In this document: piece after piece, positions 27,314 to 36,369 of the stretch
How the letters are laid out: every line of letters starts with the position of its first letter
Position numbering within the stretch: the first letter of the stretch is position 1
DNA from: an uncultured Bacteroidales bacterium
GTDB lineage: Bacteria > Bacteroidota > Bacteroidia > Bacteroidales > UBA932
NCBI GenBank assembly: GCA_946410455.1
Contig: CAMKAJ010000010.1
Coordinates: 1-64,000 of the forward strand
DNA: 64,000 nucleotides
Direction: 5' to 3'
Notes under the pieces: model-generated
The model's database searches: none
What the model was told of the DNA's origin: nothing
Seen by the model: only the letters and a program-made list of their open reading frames with translations
Position numbers and translations under genes: made by a program

Positions 27314-30079
27314 ATGGTGCCATTTCTTAAGCAAGTCGCAAGACATTATATGAGCGGAGCCGGCAACGTAAGCCGGCTCCGCTTCGTCTTTCCCAACCGC
27401 AGGGCGATGCGTTTCTTCGAGCATTACCTTGGGCAGGAGGTGGCTGCAAGCGGAAAGGGTCCTGTAGTGAGTCCGCAGCTCTTCACGATAAACGACTTTT
27501 TCTATCGTGCCGTGGGCGCCCGGCCAACAGACAAGATATGCCTGCTGCTGGAGCTCTACAAATGTTATGCGGCACTCAATCCTGCTCACGAGAGCCTGGA
27601 CGACTTTATTTTCTGGGGCGATACTATTCTGGGCGACTTTGACGACGTAGACAAGTATCTGGTGAATCCCGAGCATCTGTTTGCAAATGTTAGTGAGCTC
27701 AAGGAGATTCAGGACGACTGGTCGTGGCTCAGCGATACCCAGAGGGAGGCCATGCAGCGATTTGTACGCCACTTTATAAGCCCCGGCAGCGTAAAAGACA
27801 ACTTCTTGAGCATCTGGCGCATCTTGCTGCCTCTCTACCACAACTTCAATGAGATGCTGAGCCAGAAGGGCATGTGGTACGAGGGAAAGGTTTACAGGGC
27901 ATTGAGCGACCGGCTGGAAACCCAGTCTGCAGCCGATATCATGGCGCAGCGTTTCAAAGAATCAGAGAAGTTTGTTTTCGTAGGACTTAACGCCTTGAAT
28001 GAGTGCGAGAAAAAGCTGCTGCGCCGCCTTCGTAATGCCGGCCTTGCCGAGTTCTGCTGGGACTGGCGCTCAGAATACATAAAGGACGACGATAATAAAT
28101 CGTCGTTCTTCCTCAAGAACTTTGTGCTGGAGTTTCCGCAGGCTTTCGAGCCCGATCCGGAGGGCCTCCCCAAGACGGAATTCAATTCTCTGAGCGTACC
28201 CGGAGGCATTTTGCAAGCCAAACAGCTGCCCGAGATTCTCTCCCGATGCACCCCGGAGCCCGGAATAGAAACCGCTGTAGTGCTGCCCGACGAGAATCTG
28301 CTGATTCCGGTGCTGAACTCCCTGCCGGAGCATATCCAGAAGCTGAACGTAACCATGGGATACCCCATCGGCGGGAGTCAGATTGGTGCGCTGATTTCTG
28401 ACCTGGGCGCCCTGCAGCTCCATCTGCGCGAACGCGACGGCGTGTACTACTTCTATCATAAGCAAGTCTGGATGCTTACGTCCAACTCGCTGATACGCAA
28501 GGCTTTGGGCGAAGAAGGGGCAGCCATTTTGGAGAACTGCCGCAAGAAGCGGGCGTACTATATACCAGAAGCGGAGCTCAAAGGACACCCCGTCCTGGAT
28601 GTCGTGTTCCGCCCTGTGGTCAATAATCCCGCCGCCGATGCCGGCCAGGTAAAGAAAATTTGCGAGTGGATGCAGGAAGTGCTGGTAACGCTTGCACTAT
28701 TGCTTAAAGATGACCCCCAGATGCAGGTGGAGCTGGATTTCGCCCGCCTGTGCCACCAGCAACTAACGAATCTGCGGCGCTACGACATTGCTCTGTCGCC
28801 GGGCTCTTTCTTCCGCCTGCTCGAGCAACTTACGGCGATGGCTACGGTGCCATTTGAAGGAGAACCCCTTGAGGGAATGCAGATTATGGGCCCCCTTGAA
28901 CTCCGTGCCCTCGACTTCGACAACCTTATTATTCTTAGCTGCAACGAGGGAGTATTCCCCCGGCGTTCCGTAAGCGCATCGTTCGTGCCTCCGGAGCTGC
29001 GCAAGGGCTTCGGCCTGCCAACTTATGAGTACCAGGATGCGGTTTGGGCGTATTATTTCTATCGATCTATTCAGCGCGCATCCAAGGTGTGGCTGGTGTA
29101 TGATTCCCGCGTAGAGGGCGTAAAAGGAGGAGAGAAGAGTCGATACATAAGCCAGCTGGAGCTTCATTTTGGCGTCACACTCAAGCGCCACGAGGTGCAG
29201 GCGGAGCTTGGAGGAACGCAGCTGCCGGGTCCCATAGAAAAGACCGCCGAGCATCTTCAGAAGCTCGCTTCCGTGTTCCTCTCGGCGAGTTCTATAAGAG
29301 ATTATACTGACTGCCCTGCGCGTTTCTTCTATTCTAAGGTAGAAGGGCTCAAGGCAGACAAAGAAGTAGCTGAGTATCTGGATTCCGGGATGATTGGCAC
29401 GGTACTGCACAAGGCTATGGAGACGCTGTATCCGGTACGCCGTACCCTGGACGCCGCTTTCGTCTCCGGCCTCCGCAAGGACCGCAAGCGTATCAAGGAG
29501 CTGGTAAACAGCTTGATTTGCAAGCAGTTGAACTGTTTCGAGGTGAGCGGTCGCAATCTAATCTTCTCCGACCTTATTTGCAGCTATGTAGATGCAGTGC
29601 TGGCTGCGGATGCGGAGTTGCTCTCTAAATGCGGCAGTATGAGCATTCAAGGGGTAGAGAAAGAGATGCATCTGCCAATCGGAGGCTTCAATTTTATCGG
29701 CTTCATCGACAGACTGGACAGCCTCGCCCCCGGCACTCTGAGGGTGGTAGATTATAAGACGGGAAGGGTAGAAGACAAAGACCTTGAATTCTCGGACGGG
29801 AGCCTGCCCAAAATCGGCTTCCAGCTATATCTGTATAAGCGCATGGCGCAGGACAAGTTCCCCACGAGCAGCGTAGACGGCGCTATTTACCAACCGGCCG
29901 CACTCATGGGCGGGAACCCGTTTATCAGCATGCCGCTGGACGATGAGTATTGCGCCATGATGGCGAGCAAGCTCGATGAGGTACTGGCAGAGATTGCAAA
30001 CCTCGACGTGCCATGGGCGCGCACAGAGGATACTAAGAAATGCGAATGGTGTGACTTCAGAACAATCTGCGGACGATGA
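27314..30079 (+). CDS. addB: AddB-like recombination nuclease/helicase subunit (PD-(D/E)XK family)
   Basis: 921 residues. The N-terminal part is helicase-like without a clear Walker A (RLRFVFPNRRAMRFFEHYL). The C-terminal nuclease domain has FIGFIDRLD, VVDYKTG and the iron-sulfur staple: one Cys in DCPARFFYSKVEGL and three in KKCEWCDFRTICGR. With AddA it resects double-strand breaks for RecA loading. It overlaps addA by ATGA, which supports a stable two-subunit complex. Assignment rests on the motifs and the pairing. Confidence 0.85.
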   Translation: MVPFLKQVARHYMSGAGNVSRLRFVFPNRRAMRFFEHYLGQEVAASGKGPVVSPQLFTINDFFYRAVGARPTDKICLLLELYKCYAALNPAHESLDDFIFWGDTILGDFDDVDKYLVNPEHLFANVSELKEIQDDWSWLSDTQREAMQRFVRHFISPGSVKDNFLSIWRILLPLYHNFNEMLSQKGMWYEGKVYRALSDRLETQSAADIMAQRFKESEKFVFVGLNALNECEKKLLRRLRNAGLAEFCWDWRSEYIKDDDNKSSFFLKNFVLEFPQAFEPDPEGLPKTEFNSLSVPGGILQAKQLPEILSRCTPEPGIETAVVLPDENLLIPVLNSLPEHIQKLNVTMGYPIGGSQIGALISDLGALQLHLRERDGVYYFYHKQVWMLTSNSLIRKALGEEGAAILENCRKKRAYYIPEAELKGHPVLDVVFRPVVNNPAADAGQVKKICEWMQEVLVTLALLLKDDPQMQVELDFARLCHQQLTNLRRYDIALSPGSFFRLLEQLTAMATVPFEGEPLEGMQIMGPLELRALDFDNLIILSCNEGVFPRRSVSASFVPPELRKGFGLPTYEYQDAVWAYYFYRSIQRASKVWLVYDSRVEGVKGGEKSRYISQLELHFGVTLKRHEVQAELGGTQLPGPIEKTAEHLQKLASVFLSASSIRDYTDCPARFFYSKVEGLKADKEVAEYLDSGMIGTVLHKAMETLYPVRRTLDAAFVSGLRKDRKRIKELVNSLICKQLNCFEVSGRNLIFSDLICSYVDAVLAADAELLSKCGSMSIQGVEKEMHLPIGGFNFIGFIDRLDSLAPGTLRVVDYKTGRVEDKDLEFSDGSLPKIGFQLYLYKRMAQDKFPTSSVDGAIYQPAALMGGNPFISMPLDDEYCAMMASKLDEVLAEIANLDVPWARTEDTKKCEWCDFRTICGR

Positions 30080-32814
30080 ATATTATTAAGGCAAGCGCAG
30101 GCTCGGGCAAGACCTACCGTCTGTCCCACACCTACCTGGACTACCTCATGGGGTCCGGGGATCCTTATGCGTACCGTCATCTTCTGGCTGTTACCTTTAC
30201 CAATAAGGCCACGGCAGAAATGAAGGCCCGCATCCTTAAGGATCTGGCCGAGAAAGCCCGCAGCGACAAGCAGGCTCGCCACTATCTGCTGAGCATCCTT
30301 CACGATTACGGAGCCTTCGGGGTAAGCACCATAGACCGATTCTTCCAGCAGACCCTCCGCTCCTTCGCGAGGGAGCTGGGACAGCATAACTCATGGCAGG
30401 TAGAGCTGGACAAAGCCTCCCTCATCGACGAGGCCGTTGGGCGTGTGCTAGACGGGCTCACAGAAGACAAAACCGAACTAGCCGACTGGCTCCGCTCCAA
30501 TGCTATGGAGCAAATTGCGAGAAGCAAGCGTTTCCGGCTCGACGAAGGGCTGGTAGAAATGGGCACCAGGCTCAAAAGTGAGGCGTTCCGACAACTGCTG
30601 GAGAGCAGCGGAATCGATCTGGAGCAGGCATGGAGTAAAGACAGGCTCACCAAGCTGCGCACTGCCTGCAAGCGAATATGCAATGAATTCGAGGCAGAGG
30701 CATCGGCACTCGGGATTGAGTTCGAGCCCGGCAAGTTCGTAAAGTATCCCACCACTAAGAAGGTGCTGGATGCTCCGGGCGTGCGGGAGCTCTTTGAAAA
30801 TAAGTATCCTGCTTACGCAACTGCTTGTATCGTAAGGGATTGCCTGTATTCGCTCGGTGTAGCCCGCGAGTTCGAACAGGAGTACTCCAAGCTGCTGACC
30901 GAGAAAAACGTTCTGCCCCTTGACGAATCCAATACCATGCTCCGCGACATAATCGACGGTTCCGACGCTCCCTTCGTGTACGAGAAGACCGGCACCCGTT
31001 ATGCCCACTACCTGCTGGACGAGTTTCAGGATACCTCGCACATGCAGTGGCAGAATTTCCTCCCCCTGCTGCACGATGCCGATGCCTCCGGAGACAACCT
31101 CATAGTGGGTGACGTGAAGCAGAGCATCTACCGCTGGCGCGATTCCGACTGGCGCCTGCTCGGCACCGAAGTGGAAAAGGAGTTCCCATCGGCCCAGATA
31201 GAGTCTCCAAAAGAAAACTGGCGCAGCGCCCGGAGTATCGTAAAATTCAACAGCGAGTTCTTCCACTTTGCGGCAGAAAAGCTCGGCCTGCAGCAAATGT
31301 ATGGCAACGTAGAGCAAGTGCCCCGCAGCAAAGAGGAGCAAGAAGGATGCGTGCGGCTGAGTTTTACCACGGACGAGATACAAGCCGTACTGGACTCGGT
31401 GGCCGACGCTCATAATTCTGGAGCCCAATACGGTGACATAGCAATATTAGTTCGCGGGCACAAAGAGGGCGCTGCCATTGCAGAGGCGTTGATACGAGAG
31501 GGAGTACCTGTAATTTCAGACGATTCGCTCGACCTCAAGTCGGCCGTATGCGTGCGCCGCCTGGTGTCGTTGCTCACCTATTATGACGACCCGTCAAACA
31601 GCGTAGGAAGCTATTTTGCCAAGTCTATGGGAATAGAATTCCCGGAGACGTACCATTCGCTGATAGATTTTTGCGAGAGCTTGCTTCGCGACATGGAGGC
31701 GTACGACCCCGCAGTTTTCCGTTCAGAGACTCTCTACATCAGCACCTTCATGGACCGCTTGCAAGAGTGGGTAACGGCCAACGGCAACAACCTGCGCGCC
31801 TATATCAAGCAGTGGAACGAGAAAGAAACCATCTTCATAGGTTCGCCCGAGAACTCAGACGCCGTGCGAATCCTCACGGTGCATAAGTCCAAGGGACTGG
31901 AATTCCCCCATGTCATATTCCCGTTTGCCGATAAAGTACCAATGTCTCAGGGCGAAACACGCTGGTGCGTGCTCGACGGCGGAGGTACCCCTCTTGGGCA
32001 CGAGCTGGACGGTATTTATCCTGTAGCTTTGAGCGGCAGCTCCCTGCACACGCTCTTTGCCGCCGACTGGGAGGCGGAACGCAGATTGCAGCTCGTAGAT
32101 AACATGAATGTATTCTACGTCGCACTCACCCGCGCATCCAAGAGCCTCCACATAATTTCCAAGCCGCCGGCAACAGGCAAGCAGAAGGCTCTCAAGGAAC
32201 GCAAAGACGTGAGCTGGAGCAACTTCTCGGAGCTGCTGTACTCCTGGAGCAAGGGCGGCGAAGGAGTTGTAATGGGCTCCCCGTACGACTTCAATTCCTT
32301 GGAGCGCGAGGTGGCGGCAGAAGGCGAGACCATTCACGCATCTTACATTTCGGTGCCCCTCGGCGGGCGGCTTCGTGCATCCGAAGATGCCCTCGATTAT
32401 TTTGGCGAGGACGGGCACACTGGAGCAGAAGCCTCCGGGCGACTGAGAGGCATAGAACTGCATGCCGCACTCTCGCTGGTAGATTCTGCTGACGAGCTGC
32501 CCCTGGATATGGAACCCGAGTCCCGGGCCATGCTGAAGGCCCGCATCGAATCGCACCCGGAGTGGTTCGGAGGCGCTGCCGGTGCCCGAAACGAACTCAC
32601 GGTATTCGGCCCCGACGGCTCCCGCAACCGCCCCGACCGCGTAGTCTTCGGCCCCGACGGAGAGGTCTCCATTATCGATTACAAGTTTGGCGCTGAGCGC
32701 GATAGCTACCTCCGGCAGGTGCGCCGCTACATGAAGCTTTACCGCCAGATGGGCCACCGCAACGTACGTGGCTATCTTTGGTATGTACCTGAAGATAAGA
32801 TAGTTGAGGTATGA
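30076..32814 (+). CDS. addA: AddA-like UvrD-type helicase/nuclease subunit
   Basis: 912 residues. Walker A is KASAGSGKTYRLS at the very N-terminus. TFTNKATAEMKARIL, GVSTIDRFFQQTLRSFARE, LLDEFQDTSHMQW (Walker B), GDVKQSIYRWR, LTVHKSKGLEFPHVIFPF and VALTRASKSLHI follow in the order expected for superfamily 1A. The C-terminal nuclease motif is VSIIDYKFGA. It translocates 3' to 5' on DNA and, with AddB, processes broken ends. It overlaps the upstream and downstream genes by 4 bases each. Confidence 0.9.
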   Translation: MNIIKASAGSGKTYRLSHTYLDYLMGSGDPYAYRHLLAVTFTNKATAEMKARILKDLAEKARSDKQARHYLLSILHDYGAFGVSTIDRFFQQTLRSFARELGQHNSWQVELDKASLIDEAVGRVLDGLTEDKTELADWLRSNAMEQIARSKRFRLDEGLVEMGTRLKSEAFRQLLESSGIDLEQAWSKDRLTKLRTACKRICNEFEAEASALGIEFEPGKFVKYPTTKKVLDAPGVRELFENKYPAYATACIVRDCLYSLGVAREFEQEYSKLLTEKNVLPLDESNTMLRDIIDGSDAPFVYEKTGTRYAHYLLDEFQDTSHMQWQNFLPLLHDADASGDNLIVGDVKQSIYRWRDSDWRLLGTEVEKEFPSAQIESPKENWRSARSIVKFNSEFFHFAAEKLGLQQMYGNVEQVPRSKEEQEGCVRLSFTTDEIQAVLDSVADAHNSGAQYGDIAILVRGHKEGAAIAEALIREGVPVISDDSLDLKSAVCVRRLVSLLTYYDDPSNSVGSYFAKSMGIEFPETYHSLIDFCESLLRDMEAYDPAVFRSETLYISTFMDRLQEWVTANGNNLRAYIKQWNEKETIFIGSPENSDAVRILTVHKSKGLEFPHVIFPFADKVPMSQGETRWCVLDGGGTPLGHELDGIYPVALSGSSLHTLFAADWEAERRLQLVDNMNVFYVALTRASKSLHIISKPPATGKQKALKERKDVSWSNFSELLYSWSKGGEGVVMGSPYDFNSLEREVAAEGETIHASYISVPLGGRLRASEDALDYFGEDGHTGAEASGRLRGIELHAALSLVDSADELPLDMEPESRAMLKARIESHPEWFGGAAGARNELTVFGPDGSRNRPDRVVFGPDGEVSIIDYKFGAERDSYLRQVRRYMKLYRQMGHRNVRGYLWYVPEDKIVEV

Positions 32815-34550
32815 AAGATTTCGAAATAACCTGTCCCCTCACTCGTGAGCCCCGCCTTAAAGAGATAGAAGCAAAGGCGTCCGGCATGAAGTGGGTGCTC
32901 AAGAAGCGCTCTATAGACGCCCGCAAGGAGCCAGTCTGGCGTTACCAATACGAGGCATACGGCCCCGGCGAGGTGCCCGATACCTACGTTCAGGCTCCCT
33001 ATCAGGACGTCCATGATGCTCCGGCTGTGATTGTAGTAGGAGCAGGCCCGGCAGGAATGTTCGCAGCACTCAAACTCCTCACACTAGGCCTCAAGCCCAT
33101 AGTACTGGAGCGAGGCAAAGACGTGCACGCCCGCAAGTTCGACATGGCCCGCCTCTCCCGCGAGGGCATAGTCGATCCAGAATCCAACTACTGTTATGGC
33201 GAGGGCGGAGCAGGAGCCTTCTCCGACGGCAAACTCTACACCCGCTCATCCAAGCGCGGCGACAACCGCGAAGTCCTCCATCAGCTCGTAGCCTTCGGCG
33301 CCAGCAAAGACATACTCATCGACGCCCACCCCCACATCGGCTCCGACAAACTCCCCACCTTAGTAGAAAACATACGCCGCTGCATCCTCGACCACGGCGG
33401 CGAATATTATTTTGAATCCAAAGTTATTAACATTTATTGTTTCGGGGCAGCAGATGAGCTCAGCGATTGCGGGCGGCAGTTGACCCTGAGCGGCGTGTCC
33501 ACCCCCGGACACGGGCAGGGGGAGGGGCCCGTCGACAGCAAGTTATCGCAGAGCGATGACGCAGATGGCGATGGGAGGGGCCGGAGCGAAGCGGAGTCCG
33601 CGAAGGGTCAAGCTGCCGACGCTGCTGAGCGAAGTGCTGCCGAGCAGGTGGTAGTAAAAACTGCTGATGGCAAGGAATATAGAGGCAGTGCAGTGATCCT
33701 GGCGACGGGACATTCTGCGCGGGACGTATATGAAATGCTGGACCGCAGCGGAGTACCGCTGGAAGCAAAAGGCTTCGCTCTCGGCGTCCGCGTAGAACAC
33801 CCCCAAGAAAAAATCAACTTCCACCAATACCACGGCACCTGGAAACCAGGCGTCCCCGCTGCCGAATACTCCTTCGTAGAACAAGTCGACGGCCGAGGCG
33901 TCTTCTCCTTCTGCATGTGCCCCGGAGGCATACTAGTCCCCTCATCCACCGAGCCCGGCACCATAGTACTCAACGGCATGTCCAACTCCGCCCGCAGCGG
34001 CAAATTCGCCAACGCCGGAGTAGTAGTACAGATTGAGCCGGAAGACGTCAAAGGCAACAGCCCCTTCCGCCTCATGGACTTCCAGCAACAAGTAGAACGC
34101 GACATGTTCGACTACTGCGAGCAGCAGCGCTGCAGCGGCGACAAAGAAATCCCCCAGAATCCCATGGCCGCCCCCGCCCAAAGGATGGAAGATTTCTGCC
34201 TCGGGAGACTCAGCAAGAAAATGCCCCAGACCTCCTACAACCCCGGAGTAATCAGCGCCCCCCTTCATGAACTGCTGCCTCCAATAGTAGCGCAGAGACT
34301 GCAGAAAGCCTTTCCGAGGGTAAAGATGAAGGGATACTATACGAATGCCGCACTGCTGCTGGGTGTAGAATCCCGCACGTCATCTCCCATAAGGGTACCT
34401 CGCGACCCGGAAACACTTGAAGCAACAGGACTTCCCGGCCTCTTCCCGTGCGGCGAGGGCGCCGGCTATTCCGGAGGCATAGTCTCCAGCGCCATAGACG
34501 GTATAAGGTGTGCTGTAGCGGCGGCCCGCAAAGTGCTGCCGGAAGATTAA
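32811..34550 (+). CDS. FAD-dependent oxidoreductase (COG2509-like) with a low-complexity insertion
   Basis: 579 residues. A ~60-residue N-terminal domain precedes the FAD fold: dinucleotide motif VVGAGPAGMFAALKLL, then NYCYGEGGAGAFSDGKLYTR, ATGHSARDVYEML, and the closing FPCGEGAGYSGGIVSSAIDG. Residues about 206-282 are a Gly/Asp/Ser/Ala-rich stretch (KLSQSDDADGDGRGRSEAES) unlike the rest, apparently inserted between two strands of the fold. From about 33740 codons ending in C or A (CAA, GAA, GTC) are favoured more than in neighbours. The substrate is unknown. The stop overlaps the convergent mnmA stop by 4 bases. Confidence 0.85.
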   Translation: MKDFEITCPLTREPRLKEIEAKASGMKWVLKKRSIDARKEPVWRYQYEAYGPGEVPDTYVQAPYQDVHDAPAVIVVGAGPAGMFAALKLLTLGLKPIVLERGKDVHARKFDMARLSREGIVDPESNYCYGEGGAGAFSDGKLYTRSSKRGDNREVLHQLVAFGASKDILIDAHPHIGSDKLPTLVENIRRCILDHGGEYYFESKVINIYCFGAADELSDCGRQLTLSGVSTPGHGQGEGPVDSKLSQSDDADGDGRGRSEAESAKGQAADAAERSAAEQVVVKTADGKEYRGSAVILATGHSARDVYEMLDRSGVPLEAKGFALGVRVEHPQEKINFHQYHGTWKPGVPAAEYSFVEQVDGRGVFSFCMCPGGILVPSSTEPGTIVLNGMSNSARSGKFANAGVVVQIEPEDVKGNSPFRLMDFQQQVERDMFDYCEQQRCSGDKEIPQNPMAAPAQRMEDFCLGRLSKKMPQTSYNPGVISAPLHELLPPIVAQRLQKAFPRVKMKGYYTNAALLLGVESRTSSPIRVPRDPETLEATGLPGLFPCGEGAGYSGGIVSSAIDGIRCAVAAARKVLPED

Positions 34551-35860
34551 GCCTCTATAACCCCGCTTCCCAGCAGTTCGGGAGCGTCGTAAGGGTCTGA
34601 AGCATCCTGCAGGCCATAGAACGCGGCAAACTGGCCCGGAGTGATGCTGCGCTGCGGCTCATCAAAGCATACAAACAGAGCATCCTGGCGCATAAGCAAA
34701 TTAGCATCCTGCAAAGGCTGGCGGTACCTGATGCGGCAGCGGCAGAGAAGCGATTCTCCAATCCCGAGTGAGAGCTGCGGCCGTACCCAGTGCAGCTCGT
34801 CTGGCTTAATCCTGAGCACGCTGCGATACAACCCCTTGTGCTGTTCGCCCTCTCCCACATATACCCGGTTGAGGGCTATGTCGGTGGAAATCACGAACAA
34901 AGGACTCGCGTGCCCGCCTATGGCAAGCCCCTTGCGCTGCCCGAGGGTGTAGAACTGCGCCCCCTCGTGACGCCCGGCAACTACACCCCAAGGGTGCTGC
35001 TTGTAGCGTGTCTTCTTGATATGATGCTTGCCGGAACGGTAAGTCTCTGTTTCGAATACAATGTCTTTGTAGTTCAGCGGCTCGGAGAGGGCGGCCAGCT
35101 CTGTGTCGCACAGGCTCTCCCAGCCCTCGTTACTAGCCCTGGCAAGCAAGGCGGCGTCTGACTTAAACTTCTGCGAATCAGCGTAATAAGAATCGAATAC
35201 CTCTACCACGTCGCCCTCTGCAGATTTGAGCTTCTGCTGAAGGAAAACCGGAAGGTCAACCTTGCCTACGAAGCAAATACCCTGCGAGTCCTTCTTGTCG
35301 GCAGAAGGCAGGTCGGCCTCGGCGGCAATAGCGCGCACCTCGCTCTTGAGCAGCCCGCCGATAGGGAAGAGGGCGCGGGAAAGCTGCTCCTGATTAAGCT
35401 GGCAGAGGAAATAGCTCTGGTCTTTGCCGGGGTCTATGCCCTCCAGCAGCTTCCATGAACCGTCCGGTGCCTGCTCCTTGCGGCAATAATGGCCCGTAGC
35501 CACCATGTCTGCACCCATTTCCATGGCCTTCTGCAAGAAGGCGTCGAACTTGATTTCGCGGTTGCAGAGAACGTCGGGATTGGGGGTACGGCCGCGAGCA
35601 TATTCGTCGAACATATAATCTACCACGCGCTGGCGGTACTCCTTGGAGAGATCTACAAAATAAAAGGGAATGCCAATTTTGCGCGCGACGATTTCCGCTA
35701 CAAACTTGTCTTCTTCCCATTCGCAGTCGCCGTGAAGGGTGCCTTCCGTGTCGTGCCAGTTCTGCATGAACATAGCAAAAACGTCGTAGCCCTGCTGCTT
35801 GAGCAGGAGCGCCGCAACGCTGGAGTCAACACCTCCGGATAGTCCTACGCAGACCTTCAT
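34547..35860 (-). CDS. mnmA: tRNA-specific 2-thiouridylase MnmA
   Basis: Installs the 2-thio group on U34 of tRNA-Glu, -Gln and -Lys. 437 residues. The N-terminal PP-loop SGGVDSSVAALLL, FFMQNW-like AMFMQNWHD, the first catalytic Cys in NPDVLCNREIKFD, ATGHYCRK and the second catalytic Cys in SQGICFVGKVDLPVFLQ are present. The C-terminal half has GQRKGLAIGG. It is longer than the usual ~370, mainly through an insertion (about residues 225-280) before the QHPWGVVAG segment. The start overlaps the LolA-like gene by 4 bases. Confidence 0.93.
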   Translation of the reverse strand: MKVCVGLSGGVDSSVAALLLKQQGYDVFAMFMQNWHDTEGTLHGDCEWEEDKFVAEIVARKIGIPFYFVDLSKEYRQRVVDYMFDEYARGRTPNPDVLCNREIKFDAFLQKAMEMGADMVATGHYCRKEQAPDGSWKLLEGIDPGKDQSYFLCQLNQEQLSRALFPIGGLLKSEVRAIAAEADLPSADKKDSQGICFVGKVDLPVFLQQKLKSAEGDVVEVFDSYYADSQKFKSDAALLARASNEGWESLCDTELAALSEPLNYKDIVFETETYRSGKHHIKKTRYKQHPWGVVAGRHEGAQFYTLGQRKGLAIGGHASPLFVISTDIALNRVYVGEGEQHKGLYRSVLRIKPDELHWVRPQLSLGIGESLLCRCRIRYRQPLQDANLLMRQDALFVCFDEPQRSITPGQFAAFYGLQDASDPYDAPELLGSGVIEA

Positions 35861-36369
35861 CGCAAGTCGGTAACAACCCAGTCGCTGCCCAGGGACTGTA
35901 CGTCCACGTCAAATCCTTTCGTGGTACCGCTGAGCGGGGCGCTGCTGATAGAACTGAATTTGAAGGTGAAATAATGGCCCTCCATATCGTCGGTCCAGCT
36001 GCCTGTGGCGGTATTGCCGCTGACCTTCAGGTCCTTGACCTTCTTTTCCCATGATGAAGGGTTTACAAGAAACTCGCGTGTGCCGTCAGACTTCTCAATA
36101 TAAACTTCCTTGGCCGCCTGGTCCACAGACCACTTGGTTACTCCGTCGCAGATGATTTCCAACTGGTTGCCCCAGATGTGGTAGCATTCGCCGTCTATCA
36201 GCACCTTGCCCTCCAGCTTGGAGATTTGCTTCACCTCGGGAGTGAGCAGGTAGTCGAAACTCACCCTCCTGCCCTCTATCAGCGTCTTGAGGTACTCTAT
36301 ATCTTTGCCCTGGGCCCCCAGCTGTAAGCTAGCGGCCAGAAGCATCATCGCGATAATTGCCCTTTTCAT
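35857..36369 (-). CDS. LolA-like periplasmic outer-membrane lipoprotein carrier
   Basis: 170 residues with a signal peptide ending LQLGAQG. The core has the LolA pattern of beta-strands (VSFDYLLTPEVKQISKLEGKVLIDGECYHI, GVTKWSVDQAAKEVYIE). LolA usually lies next to ftsK in Bacteroidales, as here, where it overlaps ftsK by 4 bases. It would shuttle lipoproteins from the inner to the outer membrane. Similarity to canonical LolA is weak, so a general LolA-superfamily call is safer than lolA. Confidence 0.75.
   Translation of the reverse strand: MKRAIIAMMLLAASLQLGAQGKDIEYLKTLIEGRRVSFDYLLTPEVKQISKLEGKVLIDGECYHIWGNQLEIICDGVTKWSVDQAAKEVYIEKSDGTREFLVNPSSWEKKVKDLKVSGNTATGSWTDDMEGHYFTFKFSSISSAPLSGTTKGFDVDVQSLGSDWVVTDLR

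Noticed and set aside
33440..33650. Frameshifted or chimeric flavoprotein gene
   Set aside because: The frame is continuous and conserved FAD-fold motifs are present on both sides, so an in-frame insertion explains it better.
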